DNA of 64,000 nt from NCBI GenBank assembly GCA_964600225.1, contig CAZRIT010000006.1:1-64000 (forward strand), in the 5' to 3' direction. Under the pieces are notes generated by a model, which worked only from the letters and a program-made list of their open reading frames with translations, did not search any database and was not told the DNA's origin. Position 1 is the first letter of the stretch. Each line of letters starts with the position of its first letter. The DNA is from CAZRIT01 sp964600225. Lineage in GTDB: Bacteria > Bacillota > Clostridia > Christensenellales > CAG-138. Positions 56,502-64,000 of the stretch are shown in pieces. Position numbers and translations under genes: made by a program.

Positions 56502-57635
56502 TTACCTATAAAAATCGTACACCGCGTCAATCACGCGCAGGGCGTCCGCCTCGGTCAGCCCGTAGTACATCGGCAGCCGCACCAGGCGGTCGCTTTCCTT
56601 GGTCGTATAGCGGTCCTTCCCGTGGAAGCGGCCAAAGCGCAGCCCCGCGGGCGCGGAGTGCAACGGCACATAGTGGAACGCGGAGCCGATATCGGCGCGG
56701 TTGAGGTGCGCAATCAGCTTGCCGCGCTCCTCCAGATCGCGCGTTTTCACATAGTAAATGTGGGCGTTGTGCGTGCAGCCGTCGGGCACTGTCGGTACGC
56801 CGATCTTTTCCGCTTGGGCAAGGTCGGCAAACGCCGCGTGATAGCGGTTCCAGCTATGCAGGCGGTCGTTGTTGATGGCGTCGGCGTTTTCGAGCTGCTT
56901 CAACAGGTAGGCGGCGTTAAGCTCGCTCGGCAGCAGCGACGAGCCCAGATCCGTCCAGGTGTACTTATCCACCTGCCCGCGCAAAAAACGGCTGCGGTCG
57001 GTGCCCTTTTCGCGCACGACCTCCGCGCGTTCGATGAAGCGCCCGTCGTTGATCAGCAGCGCGCCGCCCTCGCCCATGGAGTAGTTCTTGGTCTCGTGGA
57101 AGCTATAGCAGCCGAGCTGTCCGATGCTGCCAAGCGCCTGCCCGTGGTATTGGCTCATGACGGCCTGCGCCGCGTCCTCCACGATGATGAGGCTGTGGCG
57201 CTTGGCGATATCGCAGATGGCATCCATTTCGCAGGAAACACCCGCGTAGTGCATGGGCACGATCACCTTAGTTTTGTCGGTGATGGCGGCTTCGATAAGC
57301 GTTTCGTCCAAATTCATGGTGTCGGGACGGATATCGACAAATACGATGGTCGCCCCGCGCAGCACGAAGGCGTTGGCGGTGGAGGAAAAGGTAAAGCTCG
57401 GCATGATGACCTCGTCGCCCGCTTGGATATCGCACAAAATGGCGGCCATATCCAGCGCCGTGGAGCCCGATGTGGTCAAAAGCGCCTTTTTGGTGCCCGT
57501 GCGCTGCTCCAAAATGCGGTCGCACGCTTTGGTCATGGGGCCGTCGCCGCAGAGCTTGCGGGAGGCAATGCATTGTTGGATGTAGGCTTCCTCGCCGCCG
57601 AAATAGGGAGGGATGTTGAACGGTACGCGTGCCAT
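56502..57635 (-). CDS. DegT/DnrJ/EryC1 aminotransferase, WecE-like (dTDP-4-amino-4,6-dideoxygalactose transaminase)
   Basis: A 377-residue PLP enzyme. The PLP lysine is in SFHETKNYSMGEGGAL, the family and WecE/RffA signature. The start VPFNIPPYFGGEEAYIQQC and the SGSTALDMAAILCDI substrate loop also match WecE. It would aminate dTDP-4-keto-6-deoxyglucose to dTDP-Fuc4N for a surface glycan. A promoter of its own lies in the end of the upstream deacetylase gene. GAGGT precedes the ATG. It is followed by the glycosyltransferase-hydrolase fusion. Confidence 0.88.
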   Translation of the reverse strand: MARVPFNIPPYFGGEEAYIQQCIASRKLCGDGPMTKACDRILEQRTGTKKALLTTSGSTALDMAAILCDIQAGDEVIMPSFTFSSTANAFVLRGATIVFVDIRPDTMNLDETLIEAAITDKTKVIVPMHYAGVSCEMDAICDIAKRHSLIIVEDAAQAVMSQYHGQALGSIGQLGCYSFHETKNYSMGEGGALLINDGRFIERAEVVREKGTDRSRFLRGQVDKYTWTDLGSSLLPSELNAAYLLKQLENADAINNDRLHSWNRYHAAFADLAQAEKIGVPTVPDGCTHNAHIYYVKTRDLEERGKLIAHLNRADIGSAFHYVPLHSAPAGLRFGRFHGKDRYTTKESDRLVRLPMYYGLTEADALRVIDAVYDFYR

Positions 57636-57664
57636 GGTTTACCTCGCAAATATACAGATAATAC

Positions 57665-57693
57665 ATTATATCATGGCACGGCGGATTGTTCAA
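57665..57693 (-). promoter_or_regulatory. Promoter of the WecE-like gene
   Basis: Minus strand TTGAAC, 17 bases, TATAAT, overlapping the deacetylase stop codon. Confidence 0.75.
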
Positions 57694-58507
57694 ACAATGT
57701 CTTGGCGCTGCGCCCGTCGGCGCGGTTGAAGCGGCCGAGGGAAAACAGCGAGCTTTCGTCGCCGCGCATGATGCGGCTGACGCGTTCCTGACAGGAAAAC
57801 GACGCGGCAAAGCCCAGTTCGGCAAGCATCTGCCGCGACAGCGGGTCGATGGCGCCAAACGGGTAGACGTAGGCGGTGGGGATGACGCCCGTGCGTTCGC
57901 TTAGCGCCTGTTGCATCTTTGTCGCGTCGGCGGTGAACGCCGCGCGGTAATCGGCCTCCGTTTCGCCCGCGCGGCGCATGCTGCCGCAGCGCGCGGAGCC
58001 GTGCATATCGTAGCTGTGGTTTTGCAGCTCAAAGCAGCCGCTTTTTTGCAGGTAGGCCAGCTCCACCCAGCTTAGGTAGGCATAGTTGGGGTTGGGATCG
58101 GGGTGGACGGTATACCGCTCCGTGTAGGCGCCCACGGGAGAGATGACCGCGCGGCAGCCGTATTGCTCCAACAGCGGCAGCACATACGTCATGTTGTTGC
58201 GGTAGCCGTCGTCAAAGGTGAGCATCACGGGCTTGTCGGGCAGCGTCCCCGTGCCCGCGACAAACGCAATCAAATCGGCCGTAACCACCGTTTCGTAGCC
58301 GTTATCCAAAAGCCACCGCAGGTCGCTCTCCAGCGCATCGGGCGATACCACATATTTGCCCGCGCGGGCGGGGTCCTTGAGGATGGCGTGGTACATCAGT
58401 ATCGGCACGTCGCGGTAATCGGGCAGCAGCCGCATCGTGGGCCGCGCGCTCGGCGCGCAGCCAAAAAGCAGCAGCAGAGGCAGAATCATGGCAAATACTC
58501 GCTTCAT
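57671..58507 (-). CDS. Lipoprotein polysaccharide deacetylase
   Basis: A 278-residue NodB-homology (CE4) deacetylase. An 18-residue signal ends in the lipobox LLFGC. The catalytic motif 1 is MLTFDDGYRNN, motif 2 is LQNHSYDMHG, and motif 3 the AYVYPFGAID region. VPILMYHAI is the family start. It probably removes acetyl groups from peptidoglycan or a surface polysaccharide outside the membrane. It is divergent from the DUF5058 operon. Confidence 0.9.
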   Translation of the reverse strand: MKRVFAMILPLLLLFGCAPSARPTMRLLPDYRDVPILMYHAILKDPARAGKYVVSPDALESDLRWLLDNGYETVVTADLIAFVAGTGTLPDKPVMLTFDDGYRNNMTYVLPLLEQYGCRAVISPVGAYTERYTVHPDPNPNYAYLSWVELAYLQKSGCFELQNHSYDMHGSARCGSMRRAGETEADYRAAFTADATKMQQALSERTGVIPTAYVYPFGAIDPLSRQMLAELGFAASFSCQERVSRIMRGDESSLFSLGRFNRADGRSAKTLFEQSAVP

Positions 58508-58540
58508 ATCGAAAAGTATGTGCCCGCGCTTCCGTTTATG

Positions 58541-58568
58541 TTGTCAAGCGGCGTTTTCATGATATAAT
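58541..58568 (+). promoter_or_regulatory. Promoter of the DUF5058-M20 operon
   Basis: TTGTCA, 16 bases, TATAAT, about 40 bases before the DUF5058 ATG. Confidence 0.75.
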
Positions 58569-58605
58569 CACAGCATACAAAATCGGGCAAAAAGGGGGAG
58601 TATCC

Positions 58606-59340
58606 ATGGGGTTTGACGTCAACGGCGCGTTCCTGTACGGCATCGTGGCGGTGGTCATTGCGTTTGTGATTGCCGAGTCGGTTGCGTTCCTTGTCAAGGC
58701 GTGGAAAAGGGGGCTCAAGCTTGGTATGGACAGGGCGGTGCTCAAGCGTACGGTGGTTACCGGCGCCATATTCACCGTTGCGCCCGCCATTGCGATTCTT
58801 TTGGGGGTCATTGCGCTGTCCAAGGCGCTTGGGTTCCCGCTGCCGTGGCTGAGGCTTTCGGTCATCGGCGCGCTGACCTACGAAACGGCCGCCGCCGCGG
58901 GCGCGGCCAACGCCATCGGGCTGACGCTGTCGGAAAAGATCGCCGATCCGAGGGCGTTTGCCACGATTGCGTGGGTGATGACCATTGGCATCATCCCCGG
59001 GCCCATTTTGACAAGCCTCATCGGCAACCGCATCGAGGATGGGCTGGTCAAGCTGAAATCCAAGGATGAGAAATGGGGAGAAATATTCATGGCGGGCCTG
59101 TTTCTGGGCATGATATCCTCCTTTTTGGGGATGGTGTTTGCCACCGTTTCGCAGGGTTTGGTCGGGTGGATACCCGTGTTTGTGATGATCGCCGCGGCGG
59201 TATTGATGCTGCTGTGCGGGCTGGTGAAAAGGCTGACGGCGGCAAAATGGATTGATGATTACGCATTGCCCATCAGCATGCTGGGGGGCATGGCGCTTTC
59301 CATCCCCATCACCAACCTTGTGCACGCGTTGGCAGGATAA
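58606..59340 (+). CDS. DUF5058 family membrane protein
   Basis: A 244-residue polytopic protein with about seven hydrophobic segments. It contains a conserved ALTYETAAAAGAANAIGLTL motif between membrane helices and an IIPGPILTSLIGNRI block. It matches DUF5058, small transporters or channels of unknown substrate in Clostridia. GGGGGAG precedes the ATG. It is first of a three-gene operon with a second membrane protein and an M20 peptidase, 13 bases ahead of the former. Confidence 0.85.
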   Translation: MGFDVNGAFLYGIVAVVIAFVIAESVAFLVKAWKRGLKLGMDRAVLKRTVVTGAIFTVAPAIAILLGVIALSKALGFPLPWLRLSVIGALTYETAAAAGAANAIGLTLSEKIADPRAFATIAWVMTIGIIPGPILTSLIGNRIEDGLVKLKSKDEKWGEIFMAGLFLGMISSFLGMVFATVSQGLVGWIPVFVMIAAAVLMLLCGLVKRLTAAKWIDDYALPISMLGGMALSIPITNLVHALAG

Positions 59341-59353
59341 GGAGGGTCTGTAT

Positions 59354-60013
59354 ATGAAGGAATTGGATTATCGCGCTTCCGTACACCGCATGGGCCGTAT
59401 CTGGACGGTGTTTGCCATGCTCATGCTCTTTGCCGTGCCCGCCGCCATCTGCATCTGGTACGATGCGTGGCCGCCGATTGGCGGGGTGCTCAAGGGACTG
59501 TTGAGCGTGGTGCCGATATTTTGGACGGTGGCCGTGATCGAGGTATTCACCTATGTGCCCATGCTTGGCACGGGCGGCTCGTACCTGGGCTTTATTACGG
59601 GCAACCTCACCAACCTGAAGGTGCCGTGTGCGCTCAACGCCATGGAGCGTGCGGGCGCCAAGCAGGGTACCGAGGAGGGCGAGGTGATCTCCACCATCGC
59701 CATCGCCACCAGCGCCATGGTGACCACGCTGATCATTGCGCTGGGCGTGCTGCTGCTGGCGCAGATTCGGCCGTTTCTGGAAAGCGCTTTGATGCAGCCC
59801 GCGTTTGACAACATCCTGCCCGCGCTGTTTGGCGCGCTGGCGGTGGTATACGTTTCCAAGAATTGGAAGATTGCGCTGGCGCCGTTGTTGTTTATGGTGG
59901 CGCTGTTTATCCTGGTGCCGTCGCTGGCGGGCTCCGTTGGCGTGCTGGTGCCCGTGGGCGCGCTGGTGGCCATTGGCGCGGCGCGGATACTCTACAAAAA
60001 AGGATTGCTGTAA
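59354..60013 (+). CDS. Membrane protein paired with DUF5058
   Basis: A 219-residue polytopic protein with about six helices. The conserved-looking segment LGFITGNLTNLKVPCALNAM is followed by KQGTEEGEVISTIAIATSAM. GTGGSYLGFITG resembles the re-entrant loops of transporters. GGAGGG precedes the ATG at 59354. Family unknown to me; the constant pairing with a DUF5058 gene suggests a heteromeric transporter. Confidence 0.75.
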   Translation: MKELDYRASVHRMGRIWTVFAMLMLFAVPAAICIWYDAWPPIGGVLKGLLSVVPIFWTVAVIEVFTYVPMLGTGGSYLGFITGNLTNLKVPCALNAMERAGAKQGTEEGEVISTIAIATSAMVTTLIIALGVLLLAQIRPFLESALMQPAFDNILPALFGALAVVYVSKNWKIALAPLLFMVALFILVPSLAGSVGVLVPVGALVAIGAARILYKKGLL

Positions 60014-60026
60014 GGAGGCAAAAAGC

Positions 60027-61475
60027 ATGTTTGCACCGTGGATGTATGTGTTGATTCTGCCGTTGCTAATGATCGTGTGGCTTGTGGTCATCATCGTGCG
60101 CGCCGTGCGTTTCCGCGCGCCTGTCGAGGCGGAAACGGCGGCGGCCGAGGTGAACGTGGACGCCGAGCACGCTATCGAGTCGCTGCAGCGAATGGTGCGC
60201 TGCAAAACCGTATCCTACTATGACGCAAGCCGCATCGACGAAACGGAGTTCGATCGTTTTCGCGCGCTGCTGACGGAGCGGTACCCTGCCGTATACGAGC
60301 GCTGCACGTTCGAGCGCATCGGCCACTCAGGGCTTTTGTACAAGCTGGAGGGCAGGCACAGCGACAAGCCCGCCGTCATGATGGCCCACTACGACGTGGT
60401 GCCCGTGGAGGAGGAGGGCTGGGAGAAGCCCGCGTTCGAGGGCATCATCGAGGATGGTATCCTCTGGGGCCGCGGCACGCTGGATACCAAGGGTACGCTG
60501 TGCGGCGTGCTGGAGGCTGCCGAAACGCTGCTCAAAGGCGGCTTTACGCCCGAAAACGACCTGTACTTTGCGTTTGCGGGCGACGAGGAGGTGGCCGGCA
60601 TGACGCAGCCGACCATCGTGGAAACACTGCGCGCGCGCGGCGTAACGCCCGCCATCGTGGTGGATGAAGGCGGCGCCGTGGTGGAAAACGTGTTCCCGGG
60701 GCTCAAGCAGCCGTGCGCGCTGATCGGCATTGCCGAAAAGGGCATGATGAACATGTCCATGACCGTGGAGGGCGCGGGCGGGCATGCCAGCGCGCCGCCT
60801 CCGCATACGGGCGTGGGGCTATTGGCCAAGGCCGTGTACGATATTGAGAATAAGCCGTTTGCCATGAAGCTGACCAAGCCCGTGCTGGAGATGTTCGATA
60901 CCCTCGGCCGCCGTTCCACGTTCCTGTATCGGCTGATCTTCGCCAACCTCTGGTGCTTTAAGCCCCTGCTGGACGGGATATGCAAAAAATCGGGCGGGGA
61001 GCTTAACGCGCTGGTGCGTACCACCGTTGCGTTTACGCAGATGCAGGGCAGCGTTGCCACCAATGTACTGCCGCCCAAGGCGTCGGTGGGCGCAAATTTG
61101 CGCATCATCGGCGGGGAAACGCCACAATCGGCCCTGACGCATATGGAGCGCACGGCCGATCAAAAGCGTATCCGCTTCAAGGACGAGTACTCCATGGCGC
61201 CCAGCCCATTCTCCAACACGACGGGCTACGGCTGGGAAAAGCTGACCGCCGCGGTCAGGCAGACCTGGCCCGAGGCGGTGGTTTCGCCGTACCTGATGAT
61301 CGCCTGCTCCGATGCGCGCCACTATGCGCCCATCTCGGATAACGTCTATCGTTTCTCCGCGATGGCGTTGAGCAAGGAGGAGCGCGGCTACATCCACGGC
61401 CACAACGAGCGCATCCCCACCGATAAAATCGTGCGCACCGTGGCGTTTTATCAAAGATTGCTCGGCAGCCTGTAA
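60027..61475 (+). CDS. M20 family metallopeptidase with N-terminal membrane anchor
   Basis: A 482-residue zinc peptidase. One hydrophobic helix (about 6-28) is followed by the M20 catalytic chain: MMAHYDVVPV (metal His), GRGTLDTKGT (bridging Asp), AGDEEVAGM (Glu pair) and VVDEGGA, then the dimerisation insert and a C-terminal HGHNERIP metal site. It would cleave small peptides or acylated amino acids. AAGGAGG precedes the ATG at 60027. It is third in the DUF5058 operon, so its products or substrates may move through that transporter. Confidence 0.88.
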   Translation: MFAPWMYVLILPLLMIVWLVVIIVRAVRFRAPVEAETAAAEVNVDAEHAIESLQRMVRCKTVSYYDASRIDETEFDRFRALLTERYPAVYERCTFERIGHSGLLYKLEGRHSDKPAVMMAHYDVVPVEEEGWEKPAFEGIIEDGILWGRGTLDTKGTLCGVLEAAETLLKGGFTPENDLYFAFAGDEEVAGMTQPTIVETLRARGVTPAIVVDEGGAVVENVFPGLKQPCALIGIAEKGMMNMSMTVEGAGGHASAPPPHTGVGLLAKAVYDIENKPFAMKLTKPVLEMFDTLGRRSTFLYRLIFANLWCFKPLLDGICKKSGGELNALVRTTVAFTQMQGSVATNVLPPKASVGANLRIIGGETPQSALTHMERTADQKRIRFKDEYSMAPSPFSNTTGYGWEKLTAAVRQTWPEAVVSPYLMIACSDARHYAPISDNVYRFSAMALSKEERGYIHGHNERIPTDKIVRTVAFYQRLLGSL

Positions 61476-61493
61476 TCGGCAGCGACGCAAAAT

Positions 61494-61521
61494 AACAGGC
61501 CGCCCGAAAGGGCGGCCTGTT
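61494..61521. terminator. Terminator between M20 and HAD genes
   Basis: A 12-bp stem AACAGGCCGCCC around GAAA, between convergent genes. The T-run is weak on both sides. Confidence 0.6.
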
Positions 61522-61533
61522 GCTGTGGTAAGT

Positions 61534-62172
61534 TTACTCCAAATATGGCAGCAGTTCGGGCAGCGAACCGATCAGCGGCACGCCCAGCGGCAGCAGGTGC
61601 TCGCGCAGATGGTGGCCGCGTGTGAGCAGCACGCATTGGCACCCGACGGCGGCGGAGACCGCGTAATCGTGGTCGGTATCGCCCACAAACAGCACCTCGT
61701 CGGGGCTCAAGCCGCAATCCTGTATCAGCGCCGCCGCCTGCGCGGCCTTGCCGTGGGCCAGGTTGTTTTCGTTGCCGACGATGCGTTCAAAATACTTGGG
61801 CAGGTCGTACAGCGCCGTCTGATCGTACAGGCGGTCCGCGCCCGTGGCGGAGAGCAGCACCTGCGGGATGCCGCGGCGGCGGATTTCCGAAAGCACCTCG
61901 TGCGCGTGCGGCTGCAAGGGGCATTCGGCCACGCGGCGCGCATACATATCCACAAATTCCACGCTCACGTCCTCGTACGTTTCCGTTTCAAACGTGTAGC
62001 CCATCTTGCGGTAATAGTCCACCACGGGGAAGCAGAACACGCGGCAGTAGGCGTCCAGATCGGGCAGGGCTTCCATGCCGCGCTCCTGCCGCATCACGTT
62101 GGCAATTTCAAAGCAGAGGCGCGTATCATCCAGCAGCGTGCCGTTCCAGTCCCAAATAACAAGCTTTACCAT
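61534..62172 (-). CDS. HAD family hydrolase
   Basis: A 212-residue haloacid dehalogenase-like phosphatase. Motif I is IWDWNGTLLDD (nucleophile Asp), motif II the SATGA segment, motif III a Lys in AHGKAAQ, and motif IV FVGDTDHDY. It resembles phosphoglycolate phosphatase/beta-phosphoglucomutase types; the substrate is unknown. The ATG at 62172 overlaps the end of the DUF2804 gene. Confidence 0.9.
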   Translation of the reverse strand: MVKLVIWDWNGTLLDDTRLCFEIANVMRQERGMEALPDLDAYCRVFCFPVVDYYRKMGYTFETETYEDVSVEFVDMYARRVAECPLQPHAHEVLSEIRRRGIPQVLLSATGADRLYDQTALYDLPKYFERIVGNENNLAHGKAAQAAALIQDCGLSPDEVLFVGDTDHDYAVSAAVGCQCVLLTRGHHLREHLLPLGVPLIGSLPELLPYLE

Positions 62173-63191
62173 CTGTTGCGAACCTTTTCCGCCATGCCCA
62201 TGAAGTGATCCAGCACAATCTCCGTGCCGTCGTCGAGCTTCATCACGCCGTCCAGCCACCCGAACACCTGGTGTTGATCGGAGCAGATGATGCCCACGTC
62301 CGTTTTCGACGCGCGGTCGAGCACGGGGGAGAAGGTCATTTCAAACCGTCCGTCGCTGGAGGTAAACGCCCACTGCGCCAGGTAATCGTCCCTGCCGCCA
62401 ATCTGCGGGATATGGAAGGTGACCTGCTCGAGTTTATGCGCCACGCCGTCGATGAACACCATGTTTTCGGAGGCGGCGGCGGTGTTGCCGAAGCCGTAGC
62501 CGATGTTGTAGGCGATCACATGCCCGTCCACCACGCCGTGCCCCGCGCCCCAGTACCAGGTGTTGCTGTAGGTCCAAACGCCGCGTCCCCAGTCGAGCAG
62601 GCCGAAGGTCGTATCGGGGTCGAGCGTTTCGGTGCGGCCAAGGCAGCTAACCGTGCCGCTTGCGCGCATGCCGACGATCTTTTGGTTATAGTAGAACGCC
62701 GTCTCCTTTTCGGCAAAGGGCGTGGCGATGACCATGCTGTCGCGCGGCTCATCGGTGAGCAGGATATCGCAATCGAACGGCCCGTCGCCGAATTTATCCA
62801 GGTGCGCCTGCAGGCGCCGCCCGCCCGCTTCAAAGGAGAATTTGGCCCATGTGCCCTTGAGTCGCTTCTCCACATCGCCCTCGGCGGAGGTGGCAGGGAA
62901 GCCCGTTTTGCCAAACGGCAGCCAGAACATGGGGGACACGGTTTTTTCCGTGGCCGATTCAAAATCGAGGAACGATACCGAAACCAGGCCCATATAGGCA
63001 TTGTCGGCGATGGTCAGCGCCACGCCGAAGCGATCGTTATAGATGAGGTAATAATCCCATTCCTTGATGCGCAGCTTGCCGCCGCGTATCTTGGCGCGGT
63101 CGTATGCCTTGACAAGCGAGCATGCGTGGCCCGCTTCGCACAGGCGGCCCTTTTCATCCAGCAGCGGACCCTCGGAAAGCTTATGTTGCAT
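62166..63191 (-). CDS. DUF2804 family protein
   Basis: A 341-residue soluble protein matching DUF2804, with unknown function and a probable beta-sandwich lipocalin-like fold. It has LIYNDRFGVALTIADNAYMG, LLDWGRGVWTYSNTWYWGAG and GYGFGNTAAASENM. GGGAGG lies 8 bases before the ATG at 63191; upstream in-frame starts lie in the promoter leader. It is cotranscribed with the HAD gene. Confidence 0.9.
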   Translation of the reverse strand: MQHKLSEGPLLDEKGRLCEAGHACSLVKAYDRAKIRGGKLRIKEWDYYLIYNDRFGVALTIADNAYMGLVSVSFLDFESATEKTVSPMFWLPFGKTGFPATSAEGDVEKRLKGTWAKFSFEAGGRRLQAHLDKFGDGPFDCDILLTDEPRDSMVIATPFAEKETAFYYNQKIVGMRASGTVSCLGRTETLDPDTTFGLLDWGRGVWTYSNTWYWGAGHGVVDGHVIAYNIGYGFGNTAAASENMVFIDGVAHKLEQVTFHIPQIGGRDDYLAQWAFTSSDGRFEMTFSPVLDRASKTDVGIICSDQHQVFGWLDGVMKLDDGTEIVLDHFMGMAEKVRNRW

Positions 63192-63225
63192 GGCGGAAAT
63201 CCTCCCATTCATATATGTACATTCC

Positions 63226-63254
63226 ATTATACAGAGAAACAAACCGCGGCGCAA
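63226..63254 (-). promoter_or_regulatory. DUF2804 gene promoter
   Basis: Minus strand TTGCGC, 17 bases, TATAAT. Confidence 0.7.
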
Positions 63255-63308
63255 TCGTATGATTATGCCGCGGCGGAAACGGTTAGAACGTGTCTGTCGG
63301 GAAGGAGG

Positions 63309-63956
63309 CTACTTGACGGCAATCTGGCACATGGTCATGGTGGTCAGCGCCGCATCGTGCGTTTCGGGCGTCACGCCCGCGCAGCACTTGCTATCCACCG
63401 ACATGGGCATTTCATAGTAAGCGGCCTTTAAAAGCAGCGCATTGGAGGCCACGCAGATATCCGTGCAGAGGCCCACAAGCTCCACCTGCACGTTTTCCTC
63501 GCCGTAGGTTTTGGTATATTCGCCAATTTGATCGACCAGCTTGTAGGAGCCGAACGTCGGCTTTTCGATGACGATGGCGTCGTCGGGCATGGCGGCCTTG
63601 ACGGCAGCGTCCAGATCGTGTCCCGGCGTGCCCTTGATGCAGTGCTCAACGGGCAGGTTTTTGCCCTCCTGGGTATTGAGGTAGTTTTCATCGTGCGTAT
63701 CGAGCGTGTAGATGATGGTATCGCCCGCGGCCTTGTATTCGTTGATCTTTTCAACCACAGCGGGCACGATGGCCACCGCTTCGGCGGTGCCGAGCGAGCC
63801 ATCCACAAAGTCCTTTTGCATATCAATGACAATCAGTACTTTTTTCACGGTTCCGGGTTCGACTGTGGCAGCGGCGGGTTCCTTTTGGGCACAGCCAAGC
63901 AGCGTAAGCAGCATTGTCAGGGCAACAAGCAGCGCAAGGAAACGTTTGGTTGTCAT
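63309..63956 (-). CDS. Lipoprotein isochorismatase/nicotinamidase-like hydrolase
   Basis: A 215-residue cysteine hydrolase with a signal peptide ending LTLLGCAQK (lipobox Cys22). The catalytic triad Asp45 (IVIDMQKDF), Lys132 (IEKPTFGSY) and Cys168 (TDICVASNAL) is complete. DTHDE and PVEHCIKGTPG match the nicotinamidase metal and substrate loops. Family members are cytoplasmic, so a lipoprotein form is unusual; it may hydrolyse nicotinamide or another amide at the cell surface. AGGAGGAA precedes the ATG, and a palindromic operator candidate lies directly upstream. Confidence 0.88.
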   Translation of the reverse strand: MTTKRFLALLVALTMLLTLLGCAQKEPAAATVEPGTVKKVLIVIDMQKDFVDGSLGTAEAVAIVPAVVEKINEYKAAGDTIIYTLDTHDENYLNTQEGKNLPVEHCIKGTPGHDLDAAVKAAMPDDAIVIEKPTFGSYKLVDQIGEYTKTYGEENVQVELVGLCTDICVASNALLLKAAYYEMPMSVDSKCCAGVTPETHDAALTTMTMCQIAVK

Positions 63957-63976
63957 AGTCTTTTCCTCCTGATTGA

Positions 63977-63998
63977 ATTACATACCTTGGTATGCAAT
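63977..63998. promoter_or_regulatory. Inverted repeat upstream of the nicotinamidase-like gene
   Basis: ATTACATACC-TT-GGTATGCAAT: arms of ten bases with one mismatch, 20 bases before the start codon and at the window edge. It looks like an operator for a MarR/HxlR-type dimer. Confidence 0.5.
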
Positions 63999-64000
63999 TT

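Overview
The window is a stretch of a GC-rich, Gram-positive-type (Firmicutes, class Clostridia) chromosome around the replication origin. Supporting evidence: dnaA and dnaN flank an oriC-like spacer, soj/spo0J (parA/parB) with parS sites sit beside them, a full-length Spo0A master sporulation regulator is present, and AddAB replaces RecBCD. A CIRCE element controls htpG, and DUF951 (YyzM-like) and sigma-A type promoters with Shine-Dalgarno sites are frequent. I cannot name the genus; the mix of high GC and Spo0A resembles Christensenellales-like gut Clostridia, which is inference only. I saw no rRNA, tRNA, CRISPR array, insertion sequence or prophage.

Layout. 1-4.5 kb: a catabolic island with two Ldh/YlbC-type NAD(P) dehydrogenases and an APC permease, divergent from a LysR regulator that carries a 10-N assembly gap. 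4.5-10 kb: lipoprotein phosphoesterase, leuS, small membrane protein, Lgt-like transferase. 10-15 kb: lipoprotein, parB, parA, dnaN, oriC, dnaA, all on the minus strand. 15-18 kb: alpha/beta hydrolase, DUF951 protein, two tandem signal peptidases I. 18-21.3 kb: an RNA/ribosome-modification operon (prmA, rsmE, mtaB, HIT protein). 21.4-29 kb: comEC-like, holA, Dabb protein, uvrB, uvrA. 29-33.5 kb: a repeat cluster, YdcF protein, a broken Crp/Fnr regulator, htpG under CIRCE, DUF1622. 33.6-38 kb: ABC exporter, TtcA-like, HD protein, palindromic repeats, SANT/Myb-like protein. 38-42.5 kb: pyk, an RNA methyltransferase, a double-headed RluA pseudouridine synthase, tcdA. 42.8-51.4 kb: spo0A, a DnaA-box cluster, thpR, addB, addA. 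51.4-58.5 kb: uppP, an unknown Ala/Pro-rich protein and an envelope-sugar locus (polysaccharide deacetylase, WecE-like aminotransferase, glycosyltransferase-serine hydrolase fusion). 58.6-64 kb: a two-membrane-protein plus M20 peptidase operon, HAD hydrolase, DUF2804, and a secreted nicotinamidase-like lipoprotein.

How they fit. The origin region couples initiation (DnaA, clamp), segregation (ParAB-parS, with one site abutting the parA promoter) and the sporulation switch. Repair genes (UvrAB, AddAB) and translation/tRNA-modification genes form the housekeeping background. The points most worth following are the GT4-serine hydrolase fusion, the double RluA protein, the DUF5058/unknown/M20 membrane operon, the DnaA-box cluster about 29 kb from oriC, the unusual dnaA-dnaN-parA-parB order, and several genes whose promoters imply leaderless mRNAs.
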